44,677 bases of DNA from Lachnospiraceae bacterium (GCA_900199595.1 FZRB01000022.1:20851-65527), one strand, 5' to 3'; counted from the stretch's first letter, positions 1 to 8,003 are shown. Program-made: numbers and translations. The notes: a model not told the origin generated them from the letters alone.

Positions 1-2078
1 GATGGTGTTACTACCGGCGTTGCACTCGCTTCTAATGATGGTGTTACTACCGGCGTTGCACTTGCCTCTGGTGTTGCGCTAGCTGAAGGTTCTACGGTTG
101 GTGTCTCTGTAGGCTCTGCCGTAGGTTCTGCAGTTGGTGTTGCACTCGGGCTTGCCGTAGGTTCTGGAGTTGGTGTCGGAGCATCACCAATTCCATACAT
201 TTTTCTCAATTCAATATTCTTTATATCATCTGTTGTCATTAATGTTTTAGGGACATTATCATCTTCTTTATGAAGTAAATATAATGCAGCTGCAGATCCA
301 ACCAGACATGCATTATAGTCTAATGCAACTTCATTACATTGATAATTACCTTGATTATCTTCATAGCTTCCACTCGCATCACTCGGTCCACCCACCAATG
401 CACCTAAGAGTATATGATGATTGTCTGATAAAGCAGCTGCATCATTTGAAGCAGATGCCGCTCTATGATGAGGATATTGGGCCGAATAATCATTGTATCC
501 AACAATAAAACAATTCTTATTTGAATTATTTCCTAATAAATAATTCATTTGATTTGTTGACCAATTCTTGTAAACAAATTTATCACTTACCTTGTCATAT
601 AAAAGTCCTAAAAACTGTGTATTACAGTTATATCTCGCACTTCCCCATTCTAAAAGAAAACTATATCCATCTTCACTTTTTTTCATATTGTTAGCACACG
701 AAAGTAGTGATTCAGCATTATCTGCTCCATAATAATCAGCTAAAGCACTTATATCATCCCATGAAACCCATGCATATATATTGAATTTACCAGCAGCATC
801 AGATTTTGCACTGTTAAACTCTGTCAAATAACCAGCATCTTTAGTTGCTTTATATAGAAGTGCTGCCGCCATGCAGTAATCATCTGCCCAGGATGTTGAG
901 TTATACATAAATTTCCCATTATTATCGATCAGAGCATTGTTATTACAGCATTTTTTATTATTAAATGACTTTGCATAATCAAACAGTTTTTTAGCATAAT
1001 CCAGAGATGCCTTATCTCCAAAATTTAAATAATCAAGAGTAAGTGCTGCAGCAGAAATAGAAACCTGATCTGTAGCCGGATTATCACTACTTGTAACATA
1101 TGCAATCCTGTCTAATGTAGTCTGGCTTTCCGGAGAGCTCCAAGTATTATGATCATCTCCATCTCCAACCTGATATACAAAGTATTTTACAGAATCGCCT
1201 TCAAGTATTGTACACTTCTTTAAATAGTCTGCTATATAGTTTGATATAGTCTTTAAATGTTCTTCTGAATCAGTATCTATAAACGCCTGTTTAAATTCCA
1301 TATAGGATATACCAAGAATAGTTCCGGCATATCCGTTAGTAAGCGAAAACTTTATATGATCACCGGCGTCGTGCAGACCACCACTGACATCTACTTCAAC
1401 ACCAGATAATACTGCGCTATCCCTATCACCGGTCTTAATTTTTGCATGTGAATCCTGAGTATGACAATCATCTCTCCATGAAAATGCAGATGTTTCTCCA
1501 ACTTTATCTCCACACATGTTGGCATCATAAAAATACAAAGATTCCTGAAGAAGCTTTGCGTAGTTATATTCTATATCTTTATTAATAATTTCACCGGTTC
1601 CACTACCAGAACCTGATGAACCAGACTTGATTTCTTTAAAAGCATCAGCAGTTGTACTGTAGTAAACATCAATAGATTTAGCTTTCTGCCCGCTATAGCA
1701 AAACTTTTCCAAACTTACGGACTGACCATTTTGTATAGAGCTGCCGTTTTTAGCGTATACATACAATGTATCTCCCTCATAAAAATATGAAAGATTATTC
1801 CAGGAAGCTGTAGCATTCGATATATTATTAATTGAACCTTCTGTTTTAACAACCGCTATCCAGTCATTAATAGTTGAACCACTGCTATTAGTTACAGTTA
1901 ATGTATATTCAAAATAATCTTCGGTACTACTGGTAGAATAAGATCCGGTAACCTTACTCGAATCGCACGTTCCCAATTCACTAATATCTGCCGCTTTCGC
2001 CTGAAGAGGCATGATAACAACCAATGACAGAATCATTGCTATTGATAAAACTACGCTAATAAACTGTTTTGACTTCAT
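1..2078 (-). CDS. Secreted GH9 endoglucanase (cellulase), 3' end outside window
   Basis: Open frame of 692 codons from ATG at 2078 running off the left edge. The N-terminus is a Sec signal peptide (basic MKSKQ, hydrophobic core, likely cut after AKA near residue 29). Residues about 31-140 form a beta-sandwich resembling a CBM2-type cellulose-binding module, followed by a Ser/Gly linker. Residues about 170-600 are a GH9 catalytic domain, with the DAGDHIKF motif (catalytic Asp region, D237/D240), PHHRAAS near residue 535, and NEVALDYN with the catalytic Glu near 580. From about residue 630 the protein becomes a Pro/Thr/Ser/Ala-rich repeat, a typical linker to a further binding or anchoring module that lies outside the window. 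The SD AGGAG is about 13 nt from the start. Expected role: extracellular hydrolysis of beta-1,4-glucan. The family is clear from motifs; substrate preference cannot be read. Confidence 0.93.
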   Translation of the reverse strand, partial: MKSKQFISVVLSIAMILSLVVIMPLQAKAADISELGTCDSSKVTGSYSTSSTEDYFEYTLTVTNSSGSTINDWIAVVKTEGSINNISNATASWNNLSYFYEGDTLYVYAKNGSSIQNGQSVSLEKFCYSGQKAKSIDVYYSTTADAFKEIKSGSSGSGSGTGEIINKDIEYNYAKLLQESLYFYDANMCGDKVGETSAFSWRDDCHTQDSHAKIKTGDRDSAVLSGVEVDVSGGLHDAGDHIKFSLTNGYAGTILGISYMEFKQAFIDTDSEEHLKTISNYIADYLKKCTILEGDSVKYFVYQVGDGDDHNTWSSPESQTTLDRIAYVTSSDNPATDQVSISAAALTLDYLNFGDKASLDYAKKLFDYAKSFNNKKCCNNNALIDNNGKFMYNSTSWADDYCMAAALLYKATKDAGYLTEFNSAKSDAAGKFNIYAWVSWDDISALADYYGADNAESLLSCANNMKKSEDGYSFLLEWGSARYNCNTQFLGLLYDKVSDKFVYKNWSTNQMNYLLGNNSNKNCFIVGYNDYSAQYPHHRAASASNDAAALSDNHHILLGALVGGPSDASGSYEDNQGNYQCNEVALDYNACLVGSAAALYLLHKEDDNVPKTLMTTDDIKNIELRKMYGIGDAPTPTPEPTASPSATPTAEPTAEPTETPTVEPSASATPEASATPVVTPSLEASATPVVTP
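4..62 (-). repeat. Direct repeat in Pro/Thr linker of the GH9 gene
   Basis: A 23-nt block (4-26) recurs identically at 40-62, encoding the repeated peptide SATPVVTPS. The flanking linker has looser ATPTAEPT-type repeats. Such in-frame repeats commonly vary in copy number between strains. Confidence 0.85.
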
Positions 2079-2125
2079 TTTATTTTTACTGCTCCTATAA
2101 GTAAAATTGTATTTCTCAAACATTG

Positions 2126-2131
2126 ATTATA
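2126..2131 (-). promoter_or_regulatory. Putative -10 box of the GH9 gene
   Basis: TATAAT on the minus strand about 48 nt upstream of the start codon. No good -35 hexamer is seen at 16-18 nt. An imperfect palindrome (GAACATATCGT with its partial complement, 2162-2183) lies upstream and could be an operator; this is inference. Confidence 0.45.
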
Positions 2132-2299
2132 CAATAAAACATAAGATAATTACACAAAAAAGAACGTTTTATACGATATGTTCTCGTTTCATTATTGAAA
2201 AATAAATTCCTCGTTAAGGATTACTTAAGCTTTTGTGGAATATATAGAAAGATAAATTTGATAACTTGTAATTATCAAAAAGAGAGGAATCTTAAAAAA

Positions 2300-2977
2300 A
2301 TGACTGAGAACAAAAATGTTAAGATTCAAATGGGCATATTCTTTTGTGCATACCTGCTGTTTTATCTCACAAAAATAGTTTTGATGGAATGCTTAGGTCT
2401 TTTTGAAAACTTTAGAAACATAATCACTGTCCCCTTTTACATAATAGCAGGACTAGCCGGATTATATATTATCAGAAAGGATTTTCTTGATGGACTTAAG
2501 CAGTGGAAGGAACATCCAAAGAAGAATATAGCTGTATTCATCGGACTTATTATACTGAATCCGATTCTTGGTGCAGTGGCAGATATACCGGCATATATTT
2601 TATGGCCGGATGCAACTACAATTAATTCATCAAATATTGAAAATATGGCTGCAACTACTAATCCAATTTTGGTTATTTTAGCAGCCGGAATCTTAGGTCC
2701 AATCGTCGAAGAGATTATATTCAGAATACTCTTTATTAAGAAGGCATCTTCTAAGGTTAATTCAGTGATTTGTATAATTATTTCATCAATTCTTTTCATG
2801 CTGCTTCACTGTCATGCTCTTACTCCGCTTGAAATTATGATGAATATGGACAAGTTAGTAACAGGACTCTTATTTGGTACAGCACTTGTAATGACAGATA
2901 ATCCTACGAATCCTGCTTTTGTACATATATTAAACAACACATTTGGACTTACATTATGTATGCTGACACTTAAATAA
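2300..2977 (+). CDS. CPBP family intramembrane metalloprotease
   Basis: 225-residue polytopic membrane protein. It carries the three CPBP (Abi) motifs: EExxxR (E137, E138, R142 in VEEIIFR), a following F-x3-H (FMLLH), and an H-x3-N near the C-terminus (HILNN). The family are glutamic-type intramembrane proteases used in protein processing, bacteriocin self-immunity and related roles. I start at ATG 2300 behind AGAGAGG (2281-2287); an in-frame TTG at 2195 would extend the protein by 35 uncharged-poor, atypical residues and has no SD. An 8-bp hairpin (TTTGATAA/TTATCAAA, 2257-2279) precedes the SD. It stands alone on the plus strand, and its last 24 bp overlap the 3' end of the convergent hydrolase gene. 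Partner or substrate unknown. Confidence 0.85.
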   Translation: MTENKNVKIQMGIFFCAYLLFYLTKIVLMECLGLFENFRNIITVPFYIIAGLAGLYIIRKDFLDGLKQWKEHPKKNIAVFIGLIILNPILGAVADIPAYILWPDATTINSSNIENMAATTNPILVILAAGILGPIVEEIIFRILFIKKASSKVNSVICIIISSILFMLLHCHALTPLEIMMNMDKLVTGLLFGTALVMTDNPTNPAFVHILNNTFGLTLCMLTLK

Positions 2978-3907
2978 TGTTTGGGTTATCCAATTAATAC
3001 GTCTTTTCATACATTTACGAACAATGGAGCTTTTTGTTGCGGTTTCGTAGCCGTGACAGGCTCCTTTTATATTATGAACTTCAGTACTGATCCCTTCTGC
3101 CTTTAATCTGTCCGCAAATGCTATTCCCTCATCATGAAGGCAATCGAACTCCGCTGTTTCAACATATGTTTTTGGAAAGTAAGCCAATGAGTCAATCTCA
3201 GAGATTGAAGCATACTTCGCCTTTTCCGGATCCTGTACTTTTAAATACATATCCCAAAACATTTTGTTACAGCGTGAATCCCAGATAGGTGTATCAGTAA
3301 ATCTTTTCATAGATCCAGTGATCATCCGCTTATCAAGAACAGGATAAATAATCATCACTCCCGTAGGGAGAGGCTCATTTCTATCATTCAGCATTGCTAC
3401 AACTGCACCGGAAATATTACCACCTGCACTATCTCCTGTCACAATCATCTTATTTGTATTTATTCCAAGCTTATTGGCATTTCTTAATACCCACATATAA
3501 GTATTATAGCAATCCTCGATTGCAACAGGATATGTATATTTCGGCATAAGTCTGTAGTCCGGCATAATTACTTTAGCGTTTAATATATATGCATACCACT
3601 TTGCTATCTTGTAATGGGCTCCTGAAGCACTCATCAAAAAACCACCCCCGTGAAAGAACATAATGCACGGAAGGTTTTCATCAGACTCTATTGAATTTTT
3701 AGGTTCAAAGATAAGTGTTGGTATCTTTGAACCCTGATACCCGGGAGTCATTATCTTCTTTACACTAACAACTCTGTCGGACCTGCATTTATTAAGTCTA
3801 TAACCTATATTTACCAGCGGATACAGACGCCCTACCATTGAACCACTGTATATAGAAATGCTTTTTAATTCTTTATCAATATTATACTTCATATTCTTAT
3901 CACCCAT
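2954..3907 (-). CDS. Alpha/beta hydrolase, HSL-type esterase/lipase
   Basis: 317 residues. Carries the hormone-sensitive-lipase family oxyanion motif HGGG (FFHGGGF), the nucleophile elbow GDSAGG, and late Asp and His (CHGYE context) positions completing the triad. Probably cytoplasmic; hydrolyses short acyl esters. The ATG follows the TAA of the upstream hydrolase gene with no gap (TAAATG), so the two are almost certainly translated from one mRNA. Specific substrate unknown. The 3' end overlaps the convergent CPBP gene by 24 bp. Confidence 0.85.
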   Translation of the reverse strand: MGDKNMKYNIDKELKSISIYSGSMVGRLYPLVNIGYRLNKCRSDRVVSVKKIMTPGYQGSKIPTLIFEPKNSIESDENLPCIMFFHGGGFLMSASGAHYKIAKWYAYILNAKVIMPDYRLMPKYTYPVAIEDCYNTYMWVLRNANKLGINTNKMIVTGDSAGGNISGAVVAMLNDRNEPLPTGVMIIYPVLDKRMITGSMKRFTDTPIWDSRCNKMFWDMYLKVQDPEKAKYASISEIDSLAYFPKTYVETAEFDCLHDEGIAFADRLKAEGISTEVHNIKGACHGYETATKSSIVRKCMKRRINWITQTLFKCQHT

Positions 3908-4771
3908 TTATTTCAAAAAAAATGTTCTGATCATTTCCTTTTCTTCATCTGTCATATAATGCAAATGGCCACGTCCCTTAATAAGATAAGTCGTACAGTC
4001 AGGGATAATCTCCTTTGCCCTCTTTATAACACCTTCACCCGGAAAGAGACAGTCTTTCTCAGCCGCCATAACAAGTGTTGGCGCCTTACATCTCTTCATC
4101 ATTTTACCGGATACATTACTGGGCATACCCGTTTTTACTTTACTATAAGTAATGCTAAGCTTTGCAGTCTGATACATATCATCGGAAATGTTATCTTCAG
4201 TAATCGCAATCGGCATTATAGTTTTTCTGAGCCATTTATCTTTCTTGGTAATCCAGTACATTATCATCGGAAACAGCATTGAAATACTATTAATTGCAGG
4301 TGCATTTTTTATTCCTGAAGGAACATAGAGAAGCGCCTTCTTTATCTTTTCAGGCGCCACGCACATCGCTTTCGCAACAATACCTGAACTGAAGGAACCC
4401 GAACAACATGCAATACTATCAAATCCCAGAGCTGTAATAACCTCACTAAGCCACTCACCATAAGCATATCCATTGGGTGAAAGACTTGTCTCCGCACTTT
4501 TTCCCGGATGTCCGATGGTATCGACAGCATAGATATGATAATCATCCAGCATGAAATCAAAGCCTATAAGATTATACGCTGTGGTTGCATTTCCTCCGTG
4601 AAGTACAAGAAGAGGCTCTCCATCCATATTACCTGTCTCCACTAAATGAGTCTTTCCAAATGTTGTCTCAACAAATATGTCTTTAAATGGAACTCTTAGA
4701 CCAGCCAGCTGACTATCATAAAGCTCAAGTATTTTATTTTTCCCTTCAACAGATTTATATATCGTCTTCAT
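3908..4771 (-). CDS. Alpha/beta hydrolase with atypical nucleophile elbow
   Basis: 287 residues in the alpha/beta hydrolase fold, of the YbfK-like/carboxylesterase type: LVLHGGNATT oxyanion loop, VDTIGHPGKS strand-turn, and a C-terminal CLFPGEG Asp region and GRGHLHY His region. The usual G-x-S-x-G elbow is replaced by S-G-S-F-S; alignment by spacing to the downstream PEKIK helix puts the nucleophile at the second Ser of SGSFSS. ATG 4771 is preferred because GAAGGA lies about 10 nt upstream, whereas a TTG at 4789 would place that SD inside the gene. Co-transcribed with the downstream HSL-type esterase. Substrate unknown; activity plausible but not assured given the altered elbow. Confidence 0.75.
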   Translation of the reverse strand: MKTIYKSVEGKNKILELYDSQLAGLRVPFKDIFVETTFGKTHLVETGNMDGEPLLVLHGGNATTAYNLIGFDFMLDDYHIYAVDTIGHPGKSAETSLSPNGYAYGEWLSEVITALGFDSIACCSGSFSSGIVAKAMCVAPEKIKKALLYVPSGIKNAPAINSISMLFPMIMYWITKKDKWLRKTIMPIAITEDNISDDMYQTAKLSITYSKVKTGMPSNVSGKMMKRCKAPTLVMAAEKDCLFPGEGVIKRAKEIIPDCTTYLIKGRGHLHYMTDEEKEMIRTFFLK

Positions 4772-4812
4772 TTTATTATTTTCCTTCAAAAAGCTGTTTT
4801 ACCAACTCTTTT

Positions 4813-4873
4813 GTGCATGTCACCTTTACAAAACTATTAACTATTTTATCATATATGTAAAAGTGACAGGCAC
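4813..4873. repeat. Long imperfect inverted repeat downstream of rtcB
   Basis: Arms 4813-4829 and 4857-4873 (GTGCATGTCACCTTTAC against GTAAAAGTGACAGGCAC) pair at 15 of 17 positions around a 27-nt AT-rich loop, starting 6 nt after the rtcB stop codon. On the minus strand no U-tract follows, so it is not a classical terminator of rtcB. It shares the TGTCA/TGACA core with other intergenic repeats in the window. Confidence 0.7.
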
Positions 4874-4879
4874 ATTTTT

Positions 4880-6040
4880 TTAGTTTTGTCCGCCGGCTTT
4901 GTAGTTATATACCGGCTTTATAATCTTATCGATTCTTACTGTGTCTTTTATAACTGCTGCAATGTCGTCTATACCTCTATAGGCAAATGGGCTTTCATCC
5001 AGTGTATTTTTATTGATACATATGGAATATATACCATCCATTGCTTTCTTGAAGTCAGAAACTGTATGGTGTTCAGCAACCTCAGAACGCTTATAGATTC
5101 TGCCAGCTCCATGGGGTGCCGAATAGTTCCAGTCAGGATTACCCAGTCCGGTTCCGAGAATGATTCCGTCACGCATGTTGATTGGGATGATCACTCTTTC
5201 CCCCTCTCTAGCGCTGATAGCTCCTTTTCTGAGAATAGGCTTATCCTCGTCTGAAGTCCTGTCATCAACCCCTGTGAAATCCACATAGTTATGGATGCAG
5301 GTAAATGTATCCTCTATCTTCCACTTCATTCCATTTACTATTGAATCGATGATTGCATCTCTGTTGAGACGAGCAAACTCCTGGATAATCTTTATATCAT
5401 AAAGATAATTCTCCATTAGTTCACCGGAAAGGCAGGTCATCTCGTAAGAAGCATAGCCCTGCTTTTTCATTTGCATTTCCTTCTGGCCTGTTCTGAGATA
5501 AAAGTCTACAACTTCCATTCCCAGATGTCTGCTTCCGGAATGTACAACAAGATATATATTTCCTTCCTCATCCTTATCTACTTCAATAAAATGGTTTCCG
5601 CCACCAAGAGTACCGACACTTCTGTTTGCTTTTCTTGGATTGATTCCCTTATAGCATCTGAGCAAAGAGAGGTCTATCCTGTCAGCATATTTATGTTCCT
5701 TCTCGCGTATCCTCGGGCCGACAGGTACATTTTCCCTGATAACAGAGTCAAGCTGCTGGAACTGAAGTCCCTTGGTCTTAACCTTAGCCATAGTCATTCC
5801 ACAACCGATATCAACACCTACCAGACTTGGCAGGATGCAGTCTCCCACTGTCATTGTAAGTCCTATAGTTCCCACCTTGCCGGGATGAACATCCGGCATA
5901 ACCCGAACGCTGCTACCCTCAGCACTTGGATGGTTACAGATCATCTGTAACTGTTTTCTTGCATAATCCTCAAGAGCGTAAAGTTCATTCTCTACTGTAT
6001 AAACTAAAGCATTTGTATATTTGCCATATATTGTAATCAT
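4880..6040 (-). CDS. rtcB: RtcB family RNA ligase (3'-phosphate/2',3'-cyclic phosphate to 5'-OH)
   Basis: 386 residues, near full length for RtcB (about 400). Characteristic motifs in order: MPDVHPGKVG (48-57), metal-binding GVDIGCGM (75-82, Asp77/Cys80), GTLGGGNHFIE (His150), VHSGSRHLG (167-174), CIHNYV (His250), and SAPHGAGR with His310 at the place of the guanylylated histidine. Uses GTP and Mn2+ to join RNA ends with a 3'-phosphate or 2',3'-cyclic phosphate to 5'-OH ends, as in tRNA or rRNA repair. SD AAGGA 8-9 nt before ATG. No archease, RtcA, RtcR or PrfH gene is visible nearby; the gene follows a 67-codon Cys-rich ORF by 21 nt and an apparent attenuated leader. Confidence 0.95.
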   Translation of the reverse strand: MITIYGKYTNALVYTVENELYALEDYARKQLQMICNHPSAEGSSVRVMPDVHPGKVGTIGLTMTVGDCILPSLVGVDIGCGMTMAKVKTKGLQFQQLDSVIRENVPVGPRIREKEHKYADRIDLSLLRCYKGINPRKANRSVGTLGGGNHFIEVDKDEEGNIYLVVHSGSRHLGMEVVDFYLRTGQKEMQMKKQGYASYEMTCLSGELMENYLYDIKIIQEFARLNRDAIIDSIVNGMKWKIEDTFTCIHNYVDFTGVDDRTSDEDKPILRKGAISAREGERVIIPINMRDGIILGTGLGNPDWNYSAPHGAGRIYKRSEVAEHHTVSDFKKAMDGIYSICINKNTLDESPFAYRGIDDIAAVIKDTVRIDKIIKPVYNYKAGGQN

Positions 6041-6061
6041 AAAATAATTCCTTCTTTCTAT

Positions 6062-6265
6062 CTAAAACTTATCCTTTTTCCATTGATCGTGCCTGTCCTT
6101 ATCTTTCTGTCTCTTATCCCTCACAGATTCCTTCTTCTGATTATTCTTACGAGGTCTGTACTTCGGACAATTCTTGCATTTCTTCAAATCAACTTTTACA
6201 AATCCCTTTTTGCAATCTGCATCCTTACAGACGTAATAGATGCAGGGTTCTAATCTATCTCTCAT
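6062..6265 (-). CDS. Small basic Cys-rich protein upstream of rtcB
   Basis: 67 residues. N-terminal half has five cysteines (C8, C13, C18, then C30-x2-C33), which could bind zinc or an Fe-S centre; the C-terminal half is very rich in Lys/Arg and likely flexible, suited to RNA contact. It has a clear SD (AAGGAG) and sits 21 nt upstream of rtcB in the same direction, so the pair probably forms one operon. I do not recognise the family. A role as an accessory or RNA-binding partner of RtcB is inference from context and composition only. Confidence 0.7.
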   Translation of the reverse strand: MRDRLEPCIYYVCKDADCKKGFVKVDLKKCKNCPKYRPRKNNQKKESVRDKRQKDKDRHDQWKKDKF

Positions 6266-6287
6266 TTTAATCTCCTTATTTTTTGCA

Positions 6288-6337
6288 ACAGAAAAACACC
6301 CCTGTCATCACAATTACTGTGATGACAAAAGAGGTGT
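6288..6337 (-). terminator. Strong rho-independent terminator between sORF leader and rtcB operon
   Basis: RNA of the minus strand pairs ACACCTC with GGGGTGT, then after a 3-nt bulge TGTCATCAC with GTGATGACA: 16 bp around a 7-nt loop, directly followed by TTTTT. It ends about 10 nt before the SD of the 67-codon gene, leaving no room for another promoter. It therefore looks like an attenuator for the rtcB operon as well as the end of the short upstream transcript. Confidence 0.85.
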
Positions 6338-6377
6338 CAGTTATCCTAAATATATATCAAAAAATAAGAGTACTCTT

Positions 6378-6455
6378 CTATTTACTCCACAGACTCCTTA
6401 GGACAACTACTGCCTCTATGTTACGTATTGAATTGTTTAATCTAGTACTTCGCAT
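6378..6455 (-). CDS. 25-residue small ORF (possible leader peptide or small protein)
   Basis: ATG at 6455 follows a full AAAGGAGG Shine-Dalgarno with 5-6 nt spacing; TAG at 6378-6380. The peptide begins MRSTRLNNSI and ends VLRSLWSK: a basic polar N-terminus, a short hydrophobic AVVVL stretch, and a Trp near the C-terminus. It is preceded by a near-consensus promoter and a hairpin-rich 5' UTR, and followed after about 40 nt by a strong terminator. A second, weaker palindrome (AAGAGTACTCTT then T6) lies right after the stop. No known family recognised. It could be a leader peptide controlling rtcB readthrough, or a stand-alone small protein. Confidence 0.65.
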   Translation of the reverse strand: MRSTRLNNSIRNIEAVVVLRSLWSK

Positions 6456-6650
6456 ATTGTCCTCCTTTCGTACCAATCCTTCGCTTCACGAAGTCTTGCA
6501 TTCGCTTCGCGACTGCTCCGCGCTTCACGCGGGTATCCTTCGAACTTCGTTCTCAGGATGCTCGCCTCTGCATAGCAGAGCCTAGCACTGGTTCGTCCTG
6601 GGTTAATAGTTACTGAAGCCTTATGCTTCGGGAGATTCGTGCTTTCTCCA
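6456..6650 (-). ncRNA. Hairpin-rich structured leader RNA
   Basis: About 195 nt between the predicted start of transcription and the small ORF, clearly more GC-rich than its surroundings. Six separate hairpins can be drawn: 6615-6629, 6566-6580, 6535-6559, 6518-6532, 6502-6512 and 6479-6493. The last four have GAA apical triloops on the RNA strand closed by C-G or U-G (for example TCGC-GAA-GCGA and CCGCG-TGAAG-CGCGG). I cannot match it to a known riboswitch or to a T-box leader. It may be a regulatory RNA, or a dispersed repeat element. Confidence 0.55.
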
Positions 6651-6657
6651 AGTTCGT

Positions 6658-6686
6658 AGTATATATAGGTGTTTTTAAAATGTCAA
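6658..6686 (-). promoter_or_regulatory. Near-consensus sigma-70/sigma-A promoter of the sORF/rtcB leader
   Basis: TTGACA (6681-6686) and TATACT (6658-6663) on the minus strand with an exact 17-nt spacer. Expected start of transcription near 6650. This is one of the best promoter matches in the window and lies just downstream of the DUF4143 ATPase gene. Confidence 0.8.
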
Positions 6687-6707
6687 TCAGAACTTGTTTT
6701 TTTATTC

Positions 6708-8003
6708 TTAAATGCAGAAAGATGCATATAGCGGTACTGACTTTATATTGTTTGCCATTCCAAAATTACTCTCCGATATACGGATCACATACTCAGGCTT
6801 ATACTTTTCCACATAATTGTTTAAACTGGTCGACTTCTTATGACGGCCCGATTTAATCTCAATAGGAATTACCTTTTCATCTATAATTGTAATTATATCT
6901 ATTTCCATATTAACAGCTGGCTTGAAATAATATAAGTATTTACCATTTGCAATCAACTGCTCAATTACATAGTTTTCAATAACCGCTCCCTTATATATGT
7001 TGTGATTATCCGGAAGCAGATCATGTGAATTAATGCCACATACTCGAGATAATAACCCTACATCAGAAAGATATATCTTAAAACTATCTGTATTCTCATA
7101 TGCTTTTATAGGTGATTCCGGTGAATCGAGTTTATTGATCTTATATATCATTTGTGATGCTGCAAGCCAATCAATAGGGCCATAATAATCTCTTTTTATT
7201 GCCGTTCCCTTTATTTCATTATATTTGAACTTTGGATTTTCCTTTGCAAGCTGTCTCGGAATTGAGTCATACACTGCAGTTATCTTGGCCGTCTCGGTAA
7301 CATTTGTCACATACTTAGACATATCTGCAAGATATGCAAGTCTTAGGAAGTCCAGTAATTCTCTGTTAAATGTCAAAACACTCTTTCCGTTTTCAAGGTA
7401 GCTCATAATCACCTGTGGCATACCACCTGTTATCAGATAATCGTGATAAAGAGCAAGCGCTTTATTATGTATCGCCTCCGGAAACTGGGACATCTTACTG
7501 TATGCTTCCTTTATTCCATCTCTTAAGATATCTTCTCCCGATGCAAGAAGGAATTCTTCAAAGTCCATAGGATACATATTCTTTATATATACCTTTCCTA
7601 CCGGAAATGAGCTTTCAAATCTTTTTACTTTGATACCTAGCAGGCTACCCGCGCAAATGATACGATAATTCTCTTCTGCTTCGCAGAAATATTTAAGTGA
7701 TGTGATGGCTCTCTCGCTTTGCTGGATCTCATCAATTACAATAGCGGTATTATAATCAATATTTCTTCCAAAAAGAATGCTGAGCTTTTTCAATATATCC
7801 TCCGGAGTCAGATTTCCATCAAATATTGAGATTATATCTTTTCTCTCCTCTAGATTGATATATATATAATCCTTATATGTATCCTCACAGAACTGTTTTA
7901 TCAGCCAGGTTTTTCCCACCTGTCTGGCACCAATAACAAGAAGTGGTTCCTGAACCTTATCCTCTTCCCATTTTTTTAGCACTTCATAGAATTTTCTATA
8001 CAT
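6708..8003 (-). CDS. AAA ATPase with C-terminal DUF4143 (PD-(D/E)xK-like) domain
   Basis: 431 residues. N-terminal P-loop domain with Walker A GARQVGKT (about 24-32) and Walker B IVIDEIQ; C-terminal DUF4143 with DVGLL, a GAVIENYVIEQL helix, and the nuclease-like core EIDII...VIPIEIKSG. These stand-alone ATPases are frequent in gut anaerobes; their function is not established. SD CGGAGGA 6 nt before ATG. No partner gene is evident. It is separated from the YcaQ-like gene by a terminator. Confidence 0.9.
   Translation of the reverse strand: MYRKFYEVLKKWEEDKVQEPLLVIGARQVGKTWLIKQFCEDTYKDYIYINLEERKDIISIFDGNLTPEDILKKLSILFGRNIDYNTAIVIDEIQQSERAITSLKYFCEAEENYRIICAGSLLGIKVKRFESSFPVGKVYIKNMYPMDFEEFLLASGEDILRDGIKEAYSKMSQFPEAIHNKALALYHDYLITGGMPQVIMSYLENGKSVLTFNRELLDFLRLAYLADMSKYVTNVTETAKITAVYDSIPRQLAKENPKFKYNEIKGTAIKRDYYGPIDWLAASQMIYKINKLDSPESPIKAYENTDSFKIYLSDVGLLSRVCGINSHDLLPDNHNIYKGAVIENYVIEQLIANGKYLYYFKPAVNMEIDIITIIDEKVIPIEIKSGRHKKSTSLNNYVEKYKPEYVIRISESNFGMANNIKSVPLYASFCI

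Noticed and set aside
284-508. 74-codon plus-strand ORF in the GH9 gene
   Set aside because: His/Leu-rich shadow of the GH9 catalytic domain on the other strand.
2437-2799. 120-codon minus-strand ORF inside the CPBP gene
   Set aside because: It is the antisense shadow of a gene with clear CPBP motifs.
6479-6580. CRISPR array
   Set aside because: The repeated hairpins differ in sequence and spacing and there are no regular spacers; no cas genes in the window.
6456-6650. T-box or known riboswitch in the rtcB leader
   Set aside because: No T-box sequence near the terminator and no recognisable riboswitch core; a translated small ORF lies between leader and terminator.
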